A DNA stretch of 64,000 nt from Tipula vernalis. Taxonomy: Eukaryota > Arthropoda > Insecta > Diptera > Tipulidae. Below the pieces are notes generated by a model that saw only the letters and a list, made by a program, of their open reading frames with translations, was not told the DNA's origin and did no database searches. This document shows, one piece after another, positions 22,051-33,246 of the stretch (the stretch's first letter is position 1; each line of letters starts with the position of its first letter). The stretch spans positions 42,843,044-42,907,043 of the forward strand of contig OY282560.1 of the NCBI GenBank assembly GCA_958295665.1, written 5' to 3'. The position numbers and the translations under genes are program-made.

Positions 22051-23450
22051 AGCGTGCTGCAGCCTTAGTCAACTGAGGCAGTTTAGGCCAAGGCAAGGAA
22101 GACAGCTGATCTTCAGCCATAAACCTAGAGTCAAATAATTGCAACCTAGCTCCGTTGAAAGCAGGACAACTGCACACGAAGTGAATGCAGTCATTATCCT
22201 ATTCAAGACAATCCTCGCATACAGCATCATGCGCTGAAGATGTACTTTAAAATGGCCGTGATCAGTGAGAGTCGCAATCAAGATTCTCAACTGGTTCTTG
22301 TTGAGAGATAAAGCAAACCTAGTGGCCCACAAGTTAGGTTCACTAACAAAGTTAAACGATAAGGAAGCAACTTGTTCGGGACCGACAAATTTAAACCCAG
22401 CAATATCATTGCCCTCAATGCAACAATGGGCAGGAACCCACATGAACCTCACTATATTACTTGAACAGAGAAGATTTATAAAGTATTTACAGTCAGTTTG
22501 AAACAGAAAACAAAGTTTTTATCTGTAACAGCGAGATTCAATGCCTCAATAACACAGAGCGTAAGAGCAATTGCTTCCGCTTGGAAAACTGTGCAATACC
22601 TACCCAGGCAGCCAAAAAAATTTAGATCAAACTTAGAGCAGTACACTCCATAACCAGAACTATCAGAAAAGAAGACTATCGACTCGTGAAAGTTCTCAAG
22701 AAAATCCGGTGATCTCCACTGATCTCTCAAAGGTCGCATCACCGAATAAAATTTAGTGATATTGAATTCAGACATCAGTCTATCATTAACCATTTCAATT
22801 TCTGGAATTAATGATGCGAAAGAATGTTCCACATTCCTATGCTCCTTAGCCTTAACGAAGCAGAACAAGCTGAGGAAAGAATAAAGGAATGTAGCTGTGA
22901 AAAGAATAGAATTGATTCCATGGTAAGAAGAGGAGTTGATGCCATAGCTCCTGTAATGTTCCTACTTTAATTTAACCACAGGCCACCAAACCAAGGAAGC
23001 ATAAGATAACATTGGTAGAACTAACGATTTATAGATGAAACACAGCATTTTGGAAGTTAAACATCAGGTTTCCCCAAAGGTTTGTATACACTGCCAAAAG
23101 GTGGCAATCGATTTTTGAAGTTTATATTCAAGGTGAACATTTCAGGAAAGTTTACTGTCCAAGAAAACACCTAAATGCTTAACGTGGTCGGATCTGTTAA
23201 TCGGCCTCCCGAAAAGAACGGGCACAGTTACACCATCAATATTTCGATGCCTGTTTTATAATTATAAACAAATCAGTTTTAAAAGAATTGACGTGTAAAT
23301 CCTTTCCACCGCACCACGACTACACAATATACTTTCCAGCGAAAATAATAACAAGATCGTCAGCTTAGCTTTGAGCAACAAAGCCAGACTGCTGCAGTTT
23401 CACAAGTAGATCGTCAATCACCAAAAGCTATAGCAGCCAATTCCAAATTT
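22050..23450 (-). mobile_element. Decayed LOA-type LINE (copy B), RNase H and RT thumb
   Basis: Read on the minus strand: RT palm traces at 23,420-23,280; the thumb at about 23,050-22,950 with a degraded SYASLVWWP-type block; RNase H at 22,700-22,476 (FFSDSSGYGVYCSKF, TVFQAEAIALTLCVIEALN); RNase H end at 22,452 on (FMWVPAHCCIEGNDIAG); then a cysteine-rich tail to about 22,070. Order and motifs match the LINE at 27-30.6 kb. Bases 23,150-23,290 resemble bases 5-120 of the window, so copies A and B belong to one lineage. Stops and shifts interrupt every domain. Confidence 0.75.
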
Positions 23451-23454
23451 GACT

Positions 23455-24075
23455 CCTCACTCACCCAAACATCAAGCTAACTCAACCCAAACTCAACCTT
23501 AACTCTACATCAGAACTCAAGCAAATCTCAACGCTATACTAAACTCCAAACTCTACAGCCTATTCATTCCCGAATTCAGCTATTAGAAAACTATATGCGA
23601 CTCCAACTGATCCCTCCCTGACCCAAGTTAACTCCAACTGAACTAATATTTAACCCCAATTCGATCCCCTCTCAAACAACAACGCAACTCTAAACTTACC
23701 TAAAACTGATTCCCAAATCAAATTTCAACTCAAACCCCAACTCAACAATAACTCAACCATCAGTAGCGTGAAACACAATCCCTAAATAAAAATGGTACGA
23801 AAAAACCATGCGTACATGAACTTAACTTGATGTATCCTTCAACTCAACCCATGATTGAACCCACAAATAAAACCCCTCAACTAAAGCTCAGCACCCTACT
23901 CGACAAAATTCTTAAATCAACACGATCAAAAAAGATCAAGTAAATTACCAGCTGAACTGCTCACTAAACCCTGACCCTAACCGAACTCAAATCCTTTTCA
24001 ACCCCAACTCAGCCTATAGATTAAATCCAACACAACCGTAAGTTCACACTCAATCCTCAAACTACAATATATAAA
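23455..24075. repeat. Degenerate TCAACCC/CAACTCAA minisatellite array
   Basis: Low-G sequence built from short variants of ACTCAACCCAAACTCAAC with heavy drift. It ends at 24,061-24,079 in CTCAAACTACAATATATAAAAAG, directly before the conserved repeat body. The same layout is seen inverted at 36,035-36,860 and, without the body, at 61,615-61,885. Confidence 0.8.
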
Positions 24076-24080
24076 AAGTT

Positions 24081-24395
24081 GGTCCACGTGGATCGAAAAC
24101 CACCCGGTAACATCACTACGTTGTTTTAGGTTAATTTCAGGTACGCGATCCTCTTGATTTAAAGGTTCCAAAAGCTAATCAATTCTCCGCCTTGACCTTA
24201 GAGACAAATTGGTGAAAAAAATTCCACAACGGAAAAGCTATTCTCAAGATACCATCGATATGCGGAAGGACATTTTTTTTTTTGCTTTTCCGGAATCGAG
24301 GACTTCCATAACGTCAAAATGTCGAGACAAACAACATTTTTAGTCATATTTGACGGGATTTCAATAACTTTGGTCCTTGCGGATTGAAGTTGATA
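24081..24395 (+). repeat. Dispersed repeat body (family A), copy 1
   Basis: It starts GGTCCACGTGGATCGAAAACC and includes TTCCAAAAGCT...CAATTCTC, CGGAAAAGCTATTCTCA, a GTCGAGACAAA block and GACGGGATTTCAATAACTTTGG. Related copies are at 30,838-30,945 (3' part), 35,578-35,768 (+), 35,745-36,035 (-) and 63,490-63,815. No coding capacity. Confidence 0.8.
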
Positions 24396-24439
24396 CGTTT
24401 GTAATTCGTCCAATCACTATGCGATATGTGAAATCAACA

Positions 24440-27100
24440 TCATCTGAATCTGCCTATACCGTTATTGGCCACTCGTTCATCAGAAACCTTTAGTAATATG
24501 ATTCTAGTTGCACTACATGGAGTCTGAGCTTCGATATATTTTCGACGTTTCCTTTGTCCCGACAAGCCTTTTTGCTTTAGGCTCATCAGTCGTTTTGTTT
24601 GATAGGTCGATATGTGCTATTGTGTGGTAACAACAAAAATTAGTTATAATTCACTATTTATCGAGCACAAAAAATGTACAGTTTGATGAAGTGAGTCGAC
24701 GCTCCGTTGAAACACTCTCTGGAATATGCTTAACCGATTAATAGATTTTAAAAAATGCAAAATGAGGATTCACTACATTATTTAACCGATTTCTTTACAC
24801 AGTGTATATTTTGTTATTTTCACATAAACTTCGCTCCGATTTTGGTCTCTGTACCCACCGCCTTTTCGTCCTCTAATATAGGATTAAATAATGTCGGGAT
24901 GGTATTGTTTGTCGATGGACATCGCAATGGTCTATGTTTTTGTCAAAACTGAATGTAAACAAAATAACAAATTTAATTGTTTAATGAACTTGAAAATTAA
25001 ACAGGAAAACAACGTGAGAATAACGCGGCGGGGGACTGGAAAATTTTACTTTGATCTTGAATTTTTTTATTTTATTTTTCTAATATGTTGCTAATGTTTA
25101 TCGATTAGATTAGAGATTAACCGGAAAAGATGAAAAACCTATTGGTGCGAAATAATGAGCTAATTTCACTCTAAAGCGTCTAGACACACAGTCATGATGA
25201 ATCAAAATTAATCATAATAATCGTAACAGCAACATCAAAAGTAATAATCATAATAATTTATTATGTTTTGATGTGTGAGCGCGGTATCCTCCGAAGTCAC
25301 AACAATTTGTATTGTTCAATATTTGGTTTAAAAAGAAAAAATTCTAAGGGTATGTGGTATGCCGTAATTTTAATTTTTTTTTTGTGCTATTTTTATGCTT
25401 CATTATTCTTACAATGTTGTTGACTCGAAAGAGCAGATGGTGCGAATGAAACATTGTATTTTTATATTTATCACGTCATTATGTTTGATTGCTAATTGTT
25501 ATTATTTATTATGTTTATGCTTATTTTATGATTGAGATGAATATGGGCCTTTGGATTTTTTTTGCTTTTTGTTTTGTTTATTTATAACAACAATAAACAT
25601 TGTTTATTGTTGTGAAAAGATTGATGGATATGGATCTGGGAGCATGATTTGTTTAATATACTTTCTGCGGGTGTATATGCTGCATTCGACGCTCATTGCG
25701 CACCAGCACACACTATATCGATTAATTTCGATCAATTTACTGTCGGCATGATATCATCACATTTTGTAATTGAAATTGTGAGGAAAACCAAATTAATTTT
25801 ATTTTTTGTTAATTTTCTAAATAAATAAAAATTCGACAAATGGAGAATAGCAAAAAAAAGTTAAATACAAATATCCCGCTGACCCAAAATTTCTTTTGCA
25901 ATTTACACCAGTTCTATAGTGTAGTGTATACCCGCGCTACATTTTCCAAACAATTTATATGTGGAATGGTTTTGGTTTTCTCAGCGAAATGTGCCATCAT
26001 CATCACCTGAATAATTCGAGTTCCGATTTTCTCGGAAGTGGTAATTTTTGGGACAATACTTGTCAATTCGACTTTTTTGTTTTTTCCTACCTTTAAAATT
26101 TACACTTTATGACTTAAAGATTTTAGAAAAACAAAAAGGTTGAAAGTAAAATTTTCCTTAAATGGGGTGAGAATTTCTGAGAATCTACAGAAGTTCACAT
26201 CTTCTTCATCTTTTTTTCATTATTTATTTATCAATAGCTTTTGATGAAATTTTTCAATATTTTTGTAAGCAGCATAGCACAGTTTTCGCAATTCTATTCA
26301 ATCTGATAAACTTTGAACTTGCACAAACCTTGCTTTTCTTCTTAATTACATTAATGATAAATTCATATTTACTGATATCAATCATCCAAACAATACTTTG
26401 CCAACCGGTCAAAATTTTCATCCCTTATCACTTTTAACATAAATTTCTGAATACTTAGGATTTTATGTAGCTGTAAGAGAATCGTACTTTCACCAAATTT
26501 GTGGATAAATCAGTTGGGTACCGATTGTTTGTTGAAAGTTGCAAGATTCAACTAATCCAAACAAGACTCTTGTTACTGCTTGAACTTTGAGTACGCCAGA
26601 AAAGTTTTCCGAAAACTTCTGGCCGTATCTATTTCAGCCTTGCCAGTGTTGGAACTCAATAATTGAAAATTCTGAAAAGATTAGATGGAATATTAATTTT
26701 GAAATATCTTGTTTAAGTCGTCGAGTTTGGCATTTTTTCTGAGATTTTTTTTTTCAGTACATGAAAGGTTTTCGGGCCCACTTGAAAGCAATAGAACTGC
26801 CAAAAAGCACTCTACCGTCGGAAGGAATCTGCGGTTAAAATTAACCAATGATCTGCTGAATCACAAAAAGTAATTAGAGATTGGAACTTAGTATGGTGAT
26901 AAATTTTTAAAGCCACAGAAAAGCAAATTTTTAATCTTTAGACATTCAAGGTCTATTCTGTACCAATAACGGCCAGAGGAAATAAATGTGTGCCTAGCTA
27001 AACTGCTGTTGAAGCTCTTCGTATAATTTATGGTTGCCACCCTATAAAGTAACTTATCTGTCCTACTGCTTCAAGATGGCCTATATATTAACGAGGTTAT
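24440..27100. other. AT-rich stretch, no gene seen
   Basis: Homopolymer-rich DNA without element signatures, except the last 75 bp before the LINE, discussed under the LINE. No RNA gene, no repeat array and no coding region can be supported. Confidence 0.55.
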
Positions 27101-30100
27101 CCAGGAGCCATGGGTGATTGGTAACCAGATTAGAGGTATACCAAATCAAGTGGGTAAGTTAGTTTATCATAACGGAACTCAGAGTCCAAGAGCGGCTGTG
27201 TTGGCCAGTTCGCAAATTAATTTTATTCCCATTTCAGAGTTCATCTCCAGGGACTTGGTTGCAGTAATGGTGGAGGTTCTGGGTGAAAGAGGCAAACAGG
27301 AGGCTATAATGGCCTCCGCCTACTTTCCTGGAGACTCAGAGTTAATACCTCCACTTGAAGTTAGGCGGCTCATAGCTCATTGCAAACGCAATGGGCTGGC
27401 CTACCTGATAGGATGCGATGCAAACGCGCACCACACGGTGTGGGGTAGCACGGACATCAATAACAGGGGTGAGTACCTTTTTGAATTTCTGATCTCAAAT
27501 AATGTAGACATTGTCAATAGGGGAAGGAAACCTACTTTTATAAATGCGATTAGGCAAGAGGTCCTAGATCTGACACTTGCTAGTCCGCATTTTAGCGACT
27601 TGGTCAAAAACTGGCATGTGTCTGAAGAGGCCTCATTATCGGATCACTTGCACATCAGATTCGATTTGGCGGCTGAGACCATGCAGCGGCAGGAAATCAG
27701 AATTCCAAAACTGACCGACTGGGACTCTTATAGAGTCTCACTCGAATCAGAAATGCCCTCGGTTGTGGGGAACATAGAGTCTCCAGAGGGTTTGGAGATC
27801 TGTTCAAACCAGCTGCATAATTCTATACACTTGGCTTACGAGAACAGCTGCCCAGTTAAGCGAAGAGAGTCCACAAAGATGGTCCCTTGGTGGAACGGGA
27901 CGCTGGGTAAACTGAGGAAAAAATCGAGAAGATTATTTAACAAGGCTAAACGCACCGGTGAATGGGGCGAGTATAAGATGGCCTTGACGGAATATAATCT
28001 CGAACTAAGGAGATCCAAAAGGGCTACCTGGAGGAATTTCTGTGAGGGAATCAATGAATTGCCCTCTGCAGCTCGTCTCCAGAAAGTCCTTTCCAGGGAT
28101 CATTCAAATGGTTTAGGACTTCTCCAGAAGCAAGATGGGGGGTTCACTGAAAACCGGAAGGAAACCTTAGAGGTACTGTTAGAGACCCACTTTCCGGATT
28201 CAGTAGTGGTAGGAGCCCAAGAGGACTCATATTATCCTTCGAGTGAGGTGGCCTATTCGCCTCACAGTAGGATCTGGAGTCTCTCTGGGAAAATTTTCAC
28301 ACCCAGCAAGGTTCGATGGGCTATTGGGTCTTTCAAACCTTTCAAATCCGCTGGAGGGGATGGTATCTTTCCAGCTTTACTTCAAAAAGGTATTGAGGAA
28401 ATACTCCCCAGCTTGATCCAGATGTTTCGGGTAAGTTATGCTTTTAACTATATTCCGAAACTGTGGAGGAAAGTAAATGTGGTCTTTATACCAAAGGGCG
28501 GGGGTCGTCCAGACACCCAGGCCAGGGCATATCGGCCAATTAGCCTCACATCGTTTCTTTTGAAGACGATGGAAAAAATCCTGGACTATCAAATAAGAAG
28601 TGAGGTCCTTGGAAAGAATCCGCTGCATCGGGACCAGTTTGCGTATCAAACTGGTAAATCCACGGTTATTGCCCTTAGCGGGCTAGTCACGAGGATTGAA
28701 AAAGCAGTGGCATATAAAGAAATTGCCCTTTGTGCCTTTGTGGACATTGAGGGGGCGTTTGATAATACCTCCTATGGATCTATAGAGAGGGCAGCAATGG
28801 GAAAAAGGGTTCCACTTTCCACAATTAGGTGGATCCGTTCCATGCTGGAACATCGTGAGATTACTGCCAGACTAGGTGGCGAATCAGTAACCATCAAGGC
28901 CGTAAAGGGCTGTCCCCAAGGAGGGGTATTATCTCCTCTTTTGTGGTCATTGGTTATTGACAGACTACTGGTCCTTCTGAGTAGCCATGGGTTTGATGTC
29001 CAGGGCTATGCGGATGATGTGGCTATCATAATCAGAGGCAAGTTTGATGAGGTCATTTCTGATCGCATGCAAAATGCACTCAATATAATATGGCAGTGGT
29101 GTTACCAGGAAGGACTCAGTGTCAATCCAAGCAAAACTGTCATTGTTCCTTTTACGAGGAGGACAAAGCTTGCGCTTACAGCTCCCTCGTTAAACGGTAC
29201 TACTATTCCTTTTTCCAGCGAGGTTAAATATCTAGGGGTTATCCTAGATCAAAGACTGAACTGGAACCAACATTTGTTGAAAGTTCAAAATAGAGCCATC
29301 AAGGCTCTCTGGGCCTGTCAAAGACTCTATGGGCGTACTTGGGGACTACAACCAAAAATGATCTACTGGTCATTTCTTACAATCATTAGGCCTATGGTCA
29401 CCTACGCATCGGTTGTATGGTGGCCTAAAACTGAGCAGAAGACAACGCAAACCTTATTGAATAAGGTTCAGCGTGTAGCCTGCATCGGTGTTACGGGCTC
29501 AATGAAGTCGTGTCCAACCGCGGGGGTGGAGACACTTCTAGGACTGACACCGTTACACCTGCATATTAAAAAGGATGCTGCAAGTATGGCCCTGAAAATG
29601 CAGGCGGAAGGAAATATCAAGCCAGGCAATATGGTGGGTCATATGGAAATCCTTAAGGAATTTCAGACAGACCCTACCATAGGAATGCCTTCCGACTGTA
29701 TGCCAGCTAAACTGGACTTCCACAAACCATTCTGTGTTAGGTTACCTGACCGGGATGTGTGGAGGGCAGGTGGACCATCATTTGAGCGAGGGTCCATGGT
29801 ATGGTTTACAGATGGATCAAAAACGGAAGATGGGGCGGGGATAGGAATACACGGGAGTGGCACTACCCTCTCGAAGTCCTTGGGTACCAATGCCACCGTT
29901 TTTCAAGCAGAAGTACATGCTATAGAACTTTGCGCTAGGTTAGGCATAGCAAAAGGCCTAAACGATGCAAAGATTTATATTGTATCAGACAGCCAATCAG
30001 CCTTAAAAGCTCTTAGGTCTTGTACCGTTGAGTCAAGGCTGGTATGGGATTGTCTGAAGGTTATTAAACATCTGGCAGGCTCAAATAAGGTAACACTTAT

Positions 30101-30717
30101 GTGGGTGCCAGGTCATACTGGAATCGAAGGAAACGAGGCAGCTGATGGCCTCGCCCGTGAGGGTTCTGTCTCTCCATTTTTTGGACCAGAACCCTTCTGC
30201 GGTGTCACTAAGGGACACCTTAGAGCAGCGGTAAAACGCTGGGAGGATGTTCAAAAGTCCTCCTACTGGCGCAGAATTCCAGGTTTACGGCAGGCGAAGA
30301 AATTTATATCACCTTCGTCTGTCAGGGTTAAGGAGTGTCTTGAACTTAGAAAACCTGAGTTGAGGCTGCTTACTGGCTTCCTCACAGGTCATGTCCCCTT
30401 AAGGTATCACCTTAAGAAGATGGGCCTAAGTACGACAGATGGATGCCGCTTCTGCGGTCTGGAAGCGGAATCAGCGGAACATGTTCTGTGCCATTGCCCA
30501 GCCATTTTCCAGCAAAGACTGCAACATCTAGGAGGGAGAACAATGAGCCCGGATAGTATGTATCTTGTACCGGCCAGTAGTATTGTCAGATTCATTAAGA
30601 GCCTGAATATTGACTGGACGGATAATTAAGTAGGGTCCAGCACAATAGATCTTTTAGGTCGCGGTGCGAGGTGTCTTATCGCCCACATGGCCCTCCAGTA
30701 AATAAAAAAAAAAAAAA
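27101..30717 (+). mobile_element. LOA-type non-LTR retrotransposon, 5'-truncated, ORF2 open (copy C)
   Basis: This is the best-preserved element of the window. One open frame covers endonuclease (start missing), RT, RNase H and a C-terminal cysteine motif, followed by about 70 bp of 3' UTR and a poly-A run (30,704-30,719). Directly after the A-run comes CGAGGTTAT (30,720-30,728), and the same nine bases (eleven with two shared A) stand at 27,092-27,100 just before the first convincing coding codon. This is the signature of a target site duplication with 5' truncation during target-primed reverse transcription. The caveat is that the frame can be read upstream to 27,048 with LINE-like residues. 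Confidence 0.85.
27114..30629 (+). CDS. LOA-type ORF2: endonuclease, reverse transcriptase, RNase H
   Basis: An uninterrupted 1,171-codon frame. Its first codon is a GTG inside the endonuclease, the frame being open back to 27,048, so no genuine start exists. Residues 1-190 are apurinic-type endonuclease (GCDANAHHTVWGS near 100, SDHLHIRFDL near 180; the N-terminal catalytic strand is missing). RT spans roughly 380-680: VNVVFIPKGGG, AYRPISLTSFLLKTMEKIL, FVDIEGAFDN near 541, GCPQGGVLSPLLW near 598, GYADDVAI near 631. RNase H is at about 895-1,020: FTDGSKTEDG, FQAEVHAIELCA, VSDSQSALKAL, WVPGHTGIEGNEAAD. The tail CRFCGLEAESAEHVLCHCP near 1,110 is the usual Cys/His motif. RNase H plus R1-like RT fits the LOA clade. 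The protein would nick target DNA and copy element RNA in the nucleus. The absence of stops implies a recent insertion. Confidence 0.9.
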   Translation: MIGNQIRGIPNQVGKLVYHNGTQSPRAAVLASSQINFIPISEFISRDLVAVMVEVLGERGKQEAIMASAYFPGDSELIPPLEVRRLIAHCKRNGLAYLIGCDANAHHTVWGSTDINNRGEYLFEFLISNNVDIVNRGRKPTFINAIRQEVLDLTLASPHFSDLVKNWHVSEEASLSDHLHIRFDLAAETMQRQEIRIPKLTDWDSYRVSLESEMPSVVGNIESPEGLEICSNQLHNSIHLAYENSCPVKRRESTKMVPWWNGTLGKLRKKSRRLFNKAKRTGEWGEYKMALTEYNLELRRSKRATWRNFCEGINELPSAARLQKVLSRDHSNGLGLLQKQDGGFTENRKETLEVLLETHFPDSVVVGAQEDSYYPSSEVAYSPHSRIWSLSGKIFTPSKVRWAIGSFKPFKSAGGDGIFPALLQKGIEEILPSLIQMFRVSYAFNYIPKLWRKVNVVFIPKGGGRPDTQARAYRPISLTSFLLKTMEKILDYQIRSEVLGKNPLHRDQFAYQTGKSTVIALSGLVTRIEKAVAYKEIALCAFVDIEGAFDNTSYGSIERAAMGKRVPLSTIRWIRSMLEHREITARLGGESVTIKAVKGCPQGGVLSPLLWSLVIDRLLVLLSSHGFDVQGYADDVAIIIRGKFDEVISDRMQNALNIIWQWCYQEGLSVNPSKTVIVPFTRRTKLALTAPSLNGTTIPFSSEVKYLGVILDQRLNWNQHLLKVQNRAIKALWACQRLYGRTWGLQPKMIYWSFLTIIRPMVTYASVVWWPKTEQKTTQTLLNKVQRVACIGVTGSMKSCPTAGVETLLGLTPLHLHIKKDAASMALKMQAEGNIKPGNMVGHMEILKEFQTDPTIGMPSDCMPAKLDFHKPFCVRLPDRDVWRAGGPSFERGSMVWFTDGSKTEDGAGIGIHGSGTTLSKSLGTNATVFQAEVHAIELCARLGIAKGLNDAKIYIVSDSQSALKALRSCTVESRLVWDCLKVIKHLAGSNKVTLMWVPGHTGIEGNEAADGLAREGSVSPFFGPEPFCGVTKGHLRAAVKRWEDVQKSSYWRRIPGLRQAKKFISPSSVRVKECLELRKPELRLLTGFLTGHVPLRYHLKKMGLSTTDGCRFCGLEAESAEHVLCHCPAIFQQRLQHLGGRTMSPDSMYLVPASSIVRFIKSLNIDWTDN

Positions 30718-30837
30718 AACGAGGTTATTATTTGGATAAGAAACGACATCAGGTTAAAGATTGAATGAATGAAACGAAAATGAAACTTAAGAGAGTAGAA
30801 GAAACAATTATTCAAGTAGTGTATGGAGGCCATTTTT

Positions 30838-30945
30838 TTTTTGTTTCTCGAACTCAGAATCTTTCAAAACGTCGAGAAAAGACAGGAGGTTTTTGACAGG
30901 ATTTCAGTAACTTTGGTTCCTTAGGACCGAAGTTAATTGTACATT
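30838..30945 (+). repeat. Family A repeat, 3' fragment (copy 2)
   Basis: A T-run is followed by TTTCAAAACGTCGAGAAAA, TTTGACAGGATTTCAGTAA and GGACCGAAGTT, matching the end of the copy at 63,490-63,815 block by block. Confidence 0.7.
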
Positions 30946-31983
30946 TTGTCAAGATTGGCTGTGTGCACTATTAATCATTAGTTAGGTTCAAATAAGTTTC
31001 GATTCATTTGAGATGAATTTATTTTAAGTGTTAGATATTATTCCCACCCCATGGCGTACTGCAGCTATCGGGGGGGGGGGGGGAGGGGGGCGAAGGAGAG
31101 GACGGCCTATCGATAGGTAGGTTAGCGGTGAATTAAATAAGCCGCCCCAACCGCAGTCCAACTGGTGGGAGAGTCTCAGGGATTCTCAGGTTAACCTCAG
31201 TTCATTAAATTCTGAGTGTCTATGATGCCCAGCATGGAAAGGCGAACGGATCGCGCCAGAAAACCATCGACCAATAACTACGGCGGACTGTGCATCACGT
31301 CCTCTCTGCACCTCTGGAGTCTCCGCGGGTGATGAGTGGGGTACGTACCCTATAAGCGGGTAACCCTGGTAATGGAATGGATCCCATTGGATTGGGCTCT
31401 CCATTGAATAGGTGAATGAGAGAGAGAACGTGGAGCGGAGGGAAGGGGGTGCTGGAAGGCCGGGGTGCTAGCGAGCCGAATGGGCTGGATTAAGGTGTTA
31501 AGCGAGCCGTGCTGATGATCAACTAGCCTGGGGGCCCATTTAACAAAGCCCAGTCGCTAACAGAGCCCTCTGGATACCTGGCGACCTCCAGTTGTAAATA
31601 GCCTTACCTGCGTATACGGATCTCTGCGCAGGCGGGCCTTTATTTCTCCGATACTCGTGGGAATTAAAATGGAAGGATCTAGCAACAAGAAACCCAAGGG
31701 CACCGGCTCTCCTCAAAAGCCGGTATTAGCGAAGGGAGGTACCTCGAACCAGACGGGTGGGGCCTCTAAGGTTGCAAAGGTGGTTGACTCTAGGGCACCA
31801 GTCCCAGGGTTAGCGGTACCAACGCAGCACAGGGGCCAAGTTGCTGACTGACACGAAGCCGAGCTCCAACTTAGGGACAAAGCTGCGCAGCGATGTCCTG
31901 AGGGAGCATGTGTTGATGCTAGCCGTAATTGACGAAAGTCAAGAAGATGGGAGCATCACGGCGGAAAAATGGAGGTTGTTATA

Positions 31984-33246
31984 TTGGGTGTACAAATAAA
32001 TTTTCGACCTTTTTAGATAGGTGTCGTTAGTATCACTGCTTGCATATTATTCAATCGGGCAATACATGTTTTTTGGAGGTTAGATGTCAAGCTTGAATAA
32101 TTACTAGTGACATTTGTTCAAAGCGTAAACAACAAATATTTTCATGTTATTGAAAATGTCGAATTTTGTGCCAAAAAAATAACATTTGCGGGAAGTTTTA
32201 CTTCATTATTTTTTGTTGAAGAAAAGTGCAGCGGAAACAAATCGTTTGCTTGTGGAAGTTTACGGTGAACATGCTCCATCGAAAACAACATGCAAAGAGT
32301 GGTTTCAACGATTCAAAGTTGGTGATTTTGACGAAAGAGACAAAGAACGTGAAGGCAGACCAAGAAAATTTGAAGATACAGAATTGGAAGAATTGCTTGA
32401 TGTGGACCCTTGTCCGAGTGAAAAACAATTGGCAGAAGAGTTGAATATTACCCAATAATGTAGTTCAGAAGCTGGGAAATTGGGTGCCACACAAATTGAT
32501 AGAAAGGGGCATGCAACGTCGGAAAACCATGTGCGAATTGTTACTTCAACGACAACAAAGGAAGGGGTTTTTGCATCGGATCATCACTGGGGATGAAAAC
32601 TGGATCCATTATGACAATCCAAAGCGCAAACCAGCGTGGGTCAAGCCAGGTGAACCAGGGCCGTCGACGCTAAAAGCAAATATCCATGGTTCGAAAGTGA
32701 TGCTTTGTATTTGGTGGGATATGAAGGGTGTCCTCTATTATGAGCTGCTGAAAGAGCGTGAAACAATTACGGGACAAGTTTATCGACGACAACTGATAGC
32801 TTTAAAGTAAGCTCTAGCTGCAAAACTACCGGAATGGGACAAAAGGCACAATAAGATTATTTTGCAACAAGACAACGCTAGGCCACATGTTGCTATACCT
32901 GTCAAAAATTACTTGGACAGGCAGAACTGGGAAATTCTATCCCACCCGCCGTATTCACCAGACATTGCTCCCTATGATTACTACTTGTTCCGGTCGATGC
33001 AATCAGCCCTGGCACAGCAGCACTTCACTTCATATGAAAACGTCAAAAAATGGGTCGATGACTGGATCGCCTCGAAACCACCAGACTTCTTCCTTCGGGG
33101 AATCCGTTTGGGGGATTGCCTGAACGATGGGCGAAGGTTATAGCTTCCGAAGGAGCATACTTTGAATAAAACGTTCTTTCATTTTCTAAACAAACTTATG
33201 TCTTTTATTTCAGTAAAAAAGGTCGGAAATTTTTTTGTACACCCAA
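31984..33246 (+). mobile_element. Mariner element inserted in LINE copy D
   Basis: It is flanked by TA on both sides (31,982-31,983 and 33,247-33,248). The terminal inverted repeats of about 28-32 bp start TTGGGTGTACAAA and read toward CGACCTTTTT, with few mismatches between ends. Length 1,263 bp, close to the family norm of about 1.3 kb. One broken transposase gene occupies most of it. Its insertion into ORF1 postdates the LINE. Confidence 0.95.
32156..33169 (+). pseudogene. Mariner transposase, inactivated
   Basis: Start MSNFVPKK, then an in-frame TAA at 32,180 in a run of A. The N-terminal helix-turn-helix follows (CKEWFQRFKVGDFDERDKE). At about 32,455 there is a stop plus a small deletion compared with mariner proteins, before KLGNWVPHKLIERGMQRRK. 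The first catalytic Asp lies in IITGDENWIHYD, the second in LQQDNARPHVA and the third in YSPDIAPYDYYLF, so the D,D,34D triad is preserved. A nonsense TAA occurs at 32,808 and a frameshift near 33,105; the true C-terminus is still readable to TAA 33,167. Motif order is closest to mauritiana-type mariners. At least four lesions rule out activity. Confidence 0.9.

Noticed and set aside
31657..31851. Short open frame as an independent gene
   Set aside because: It lies inside the LINE bounded by the 12-bp target duplication and continues in another frame as ORF1.
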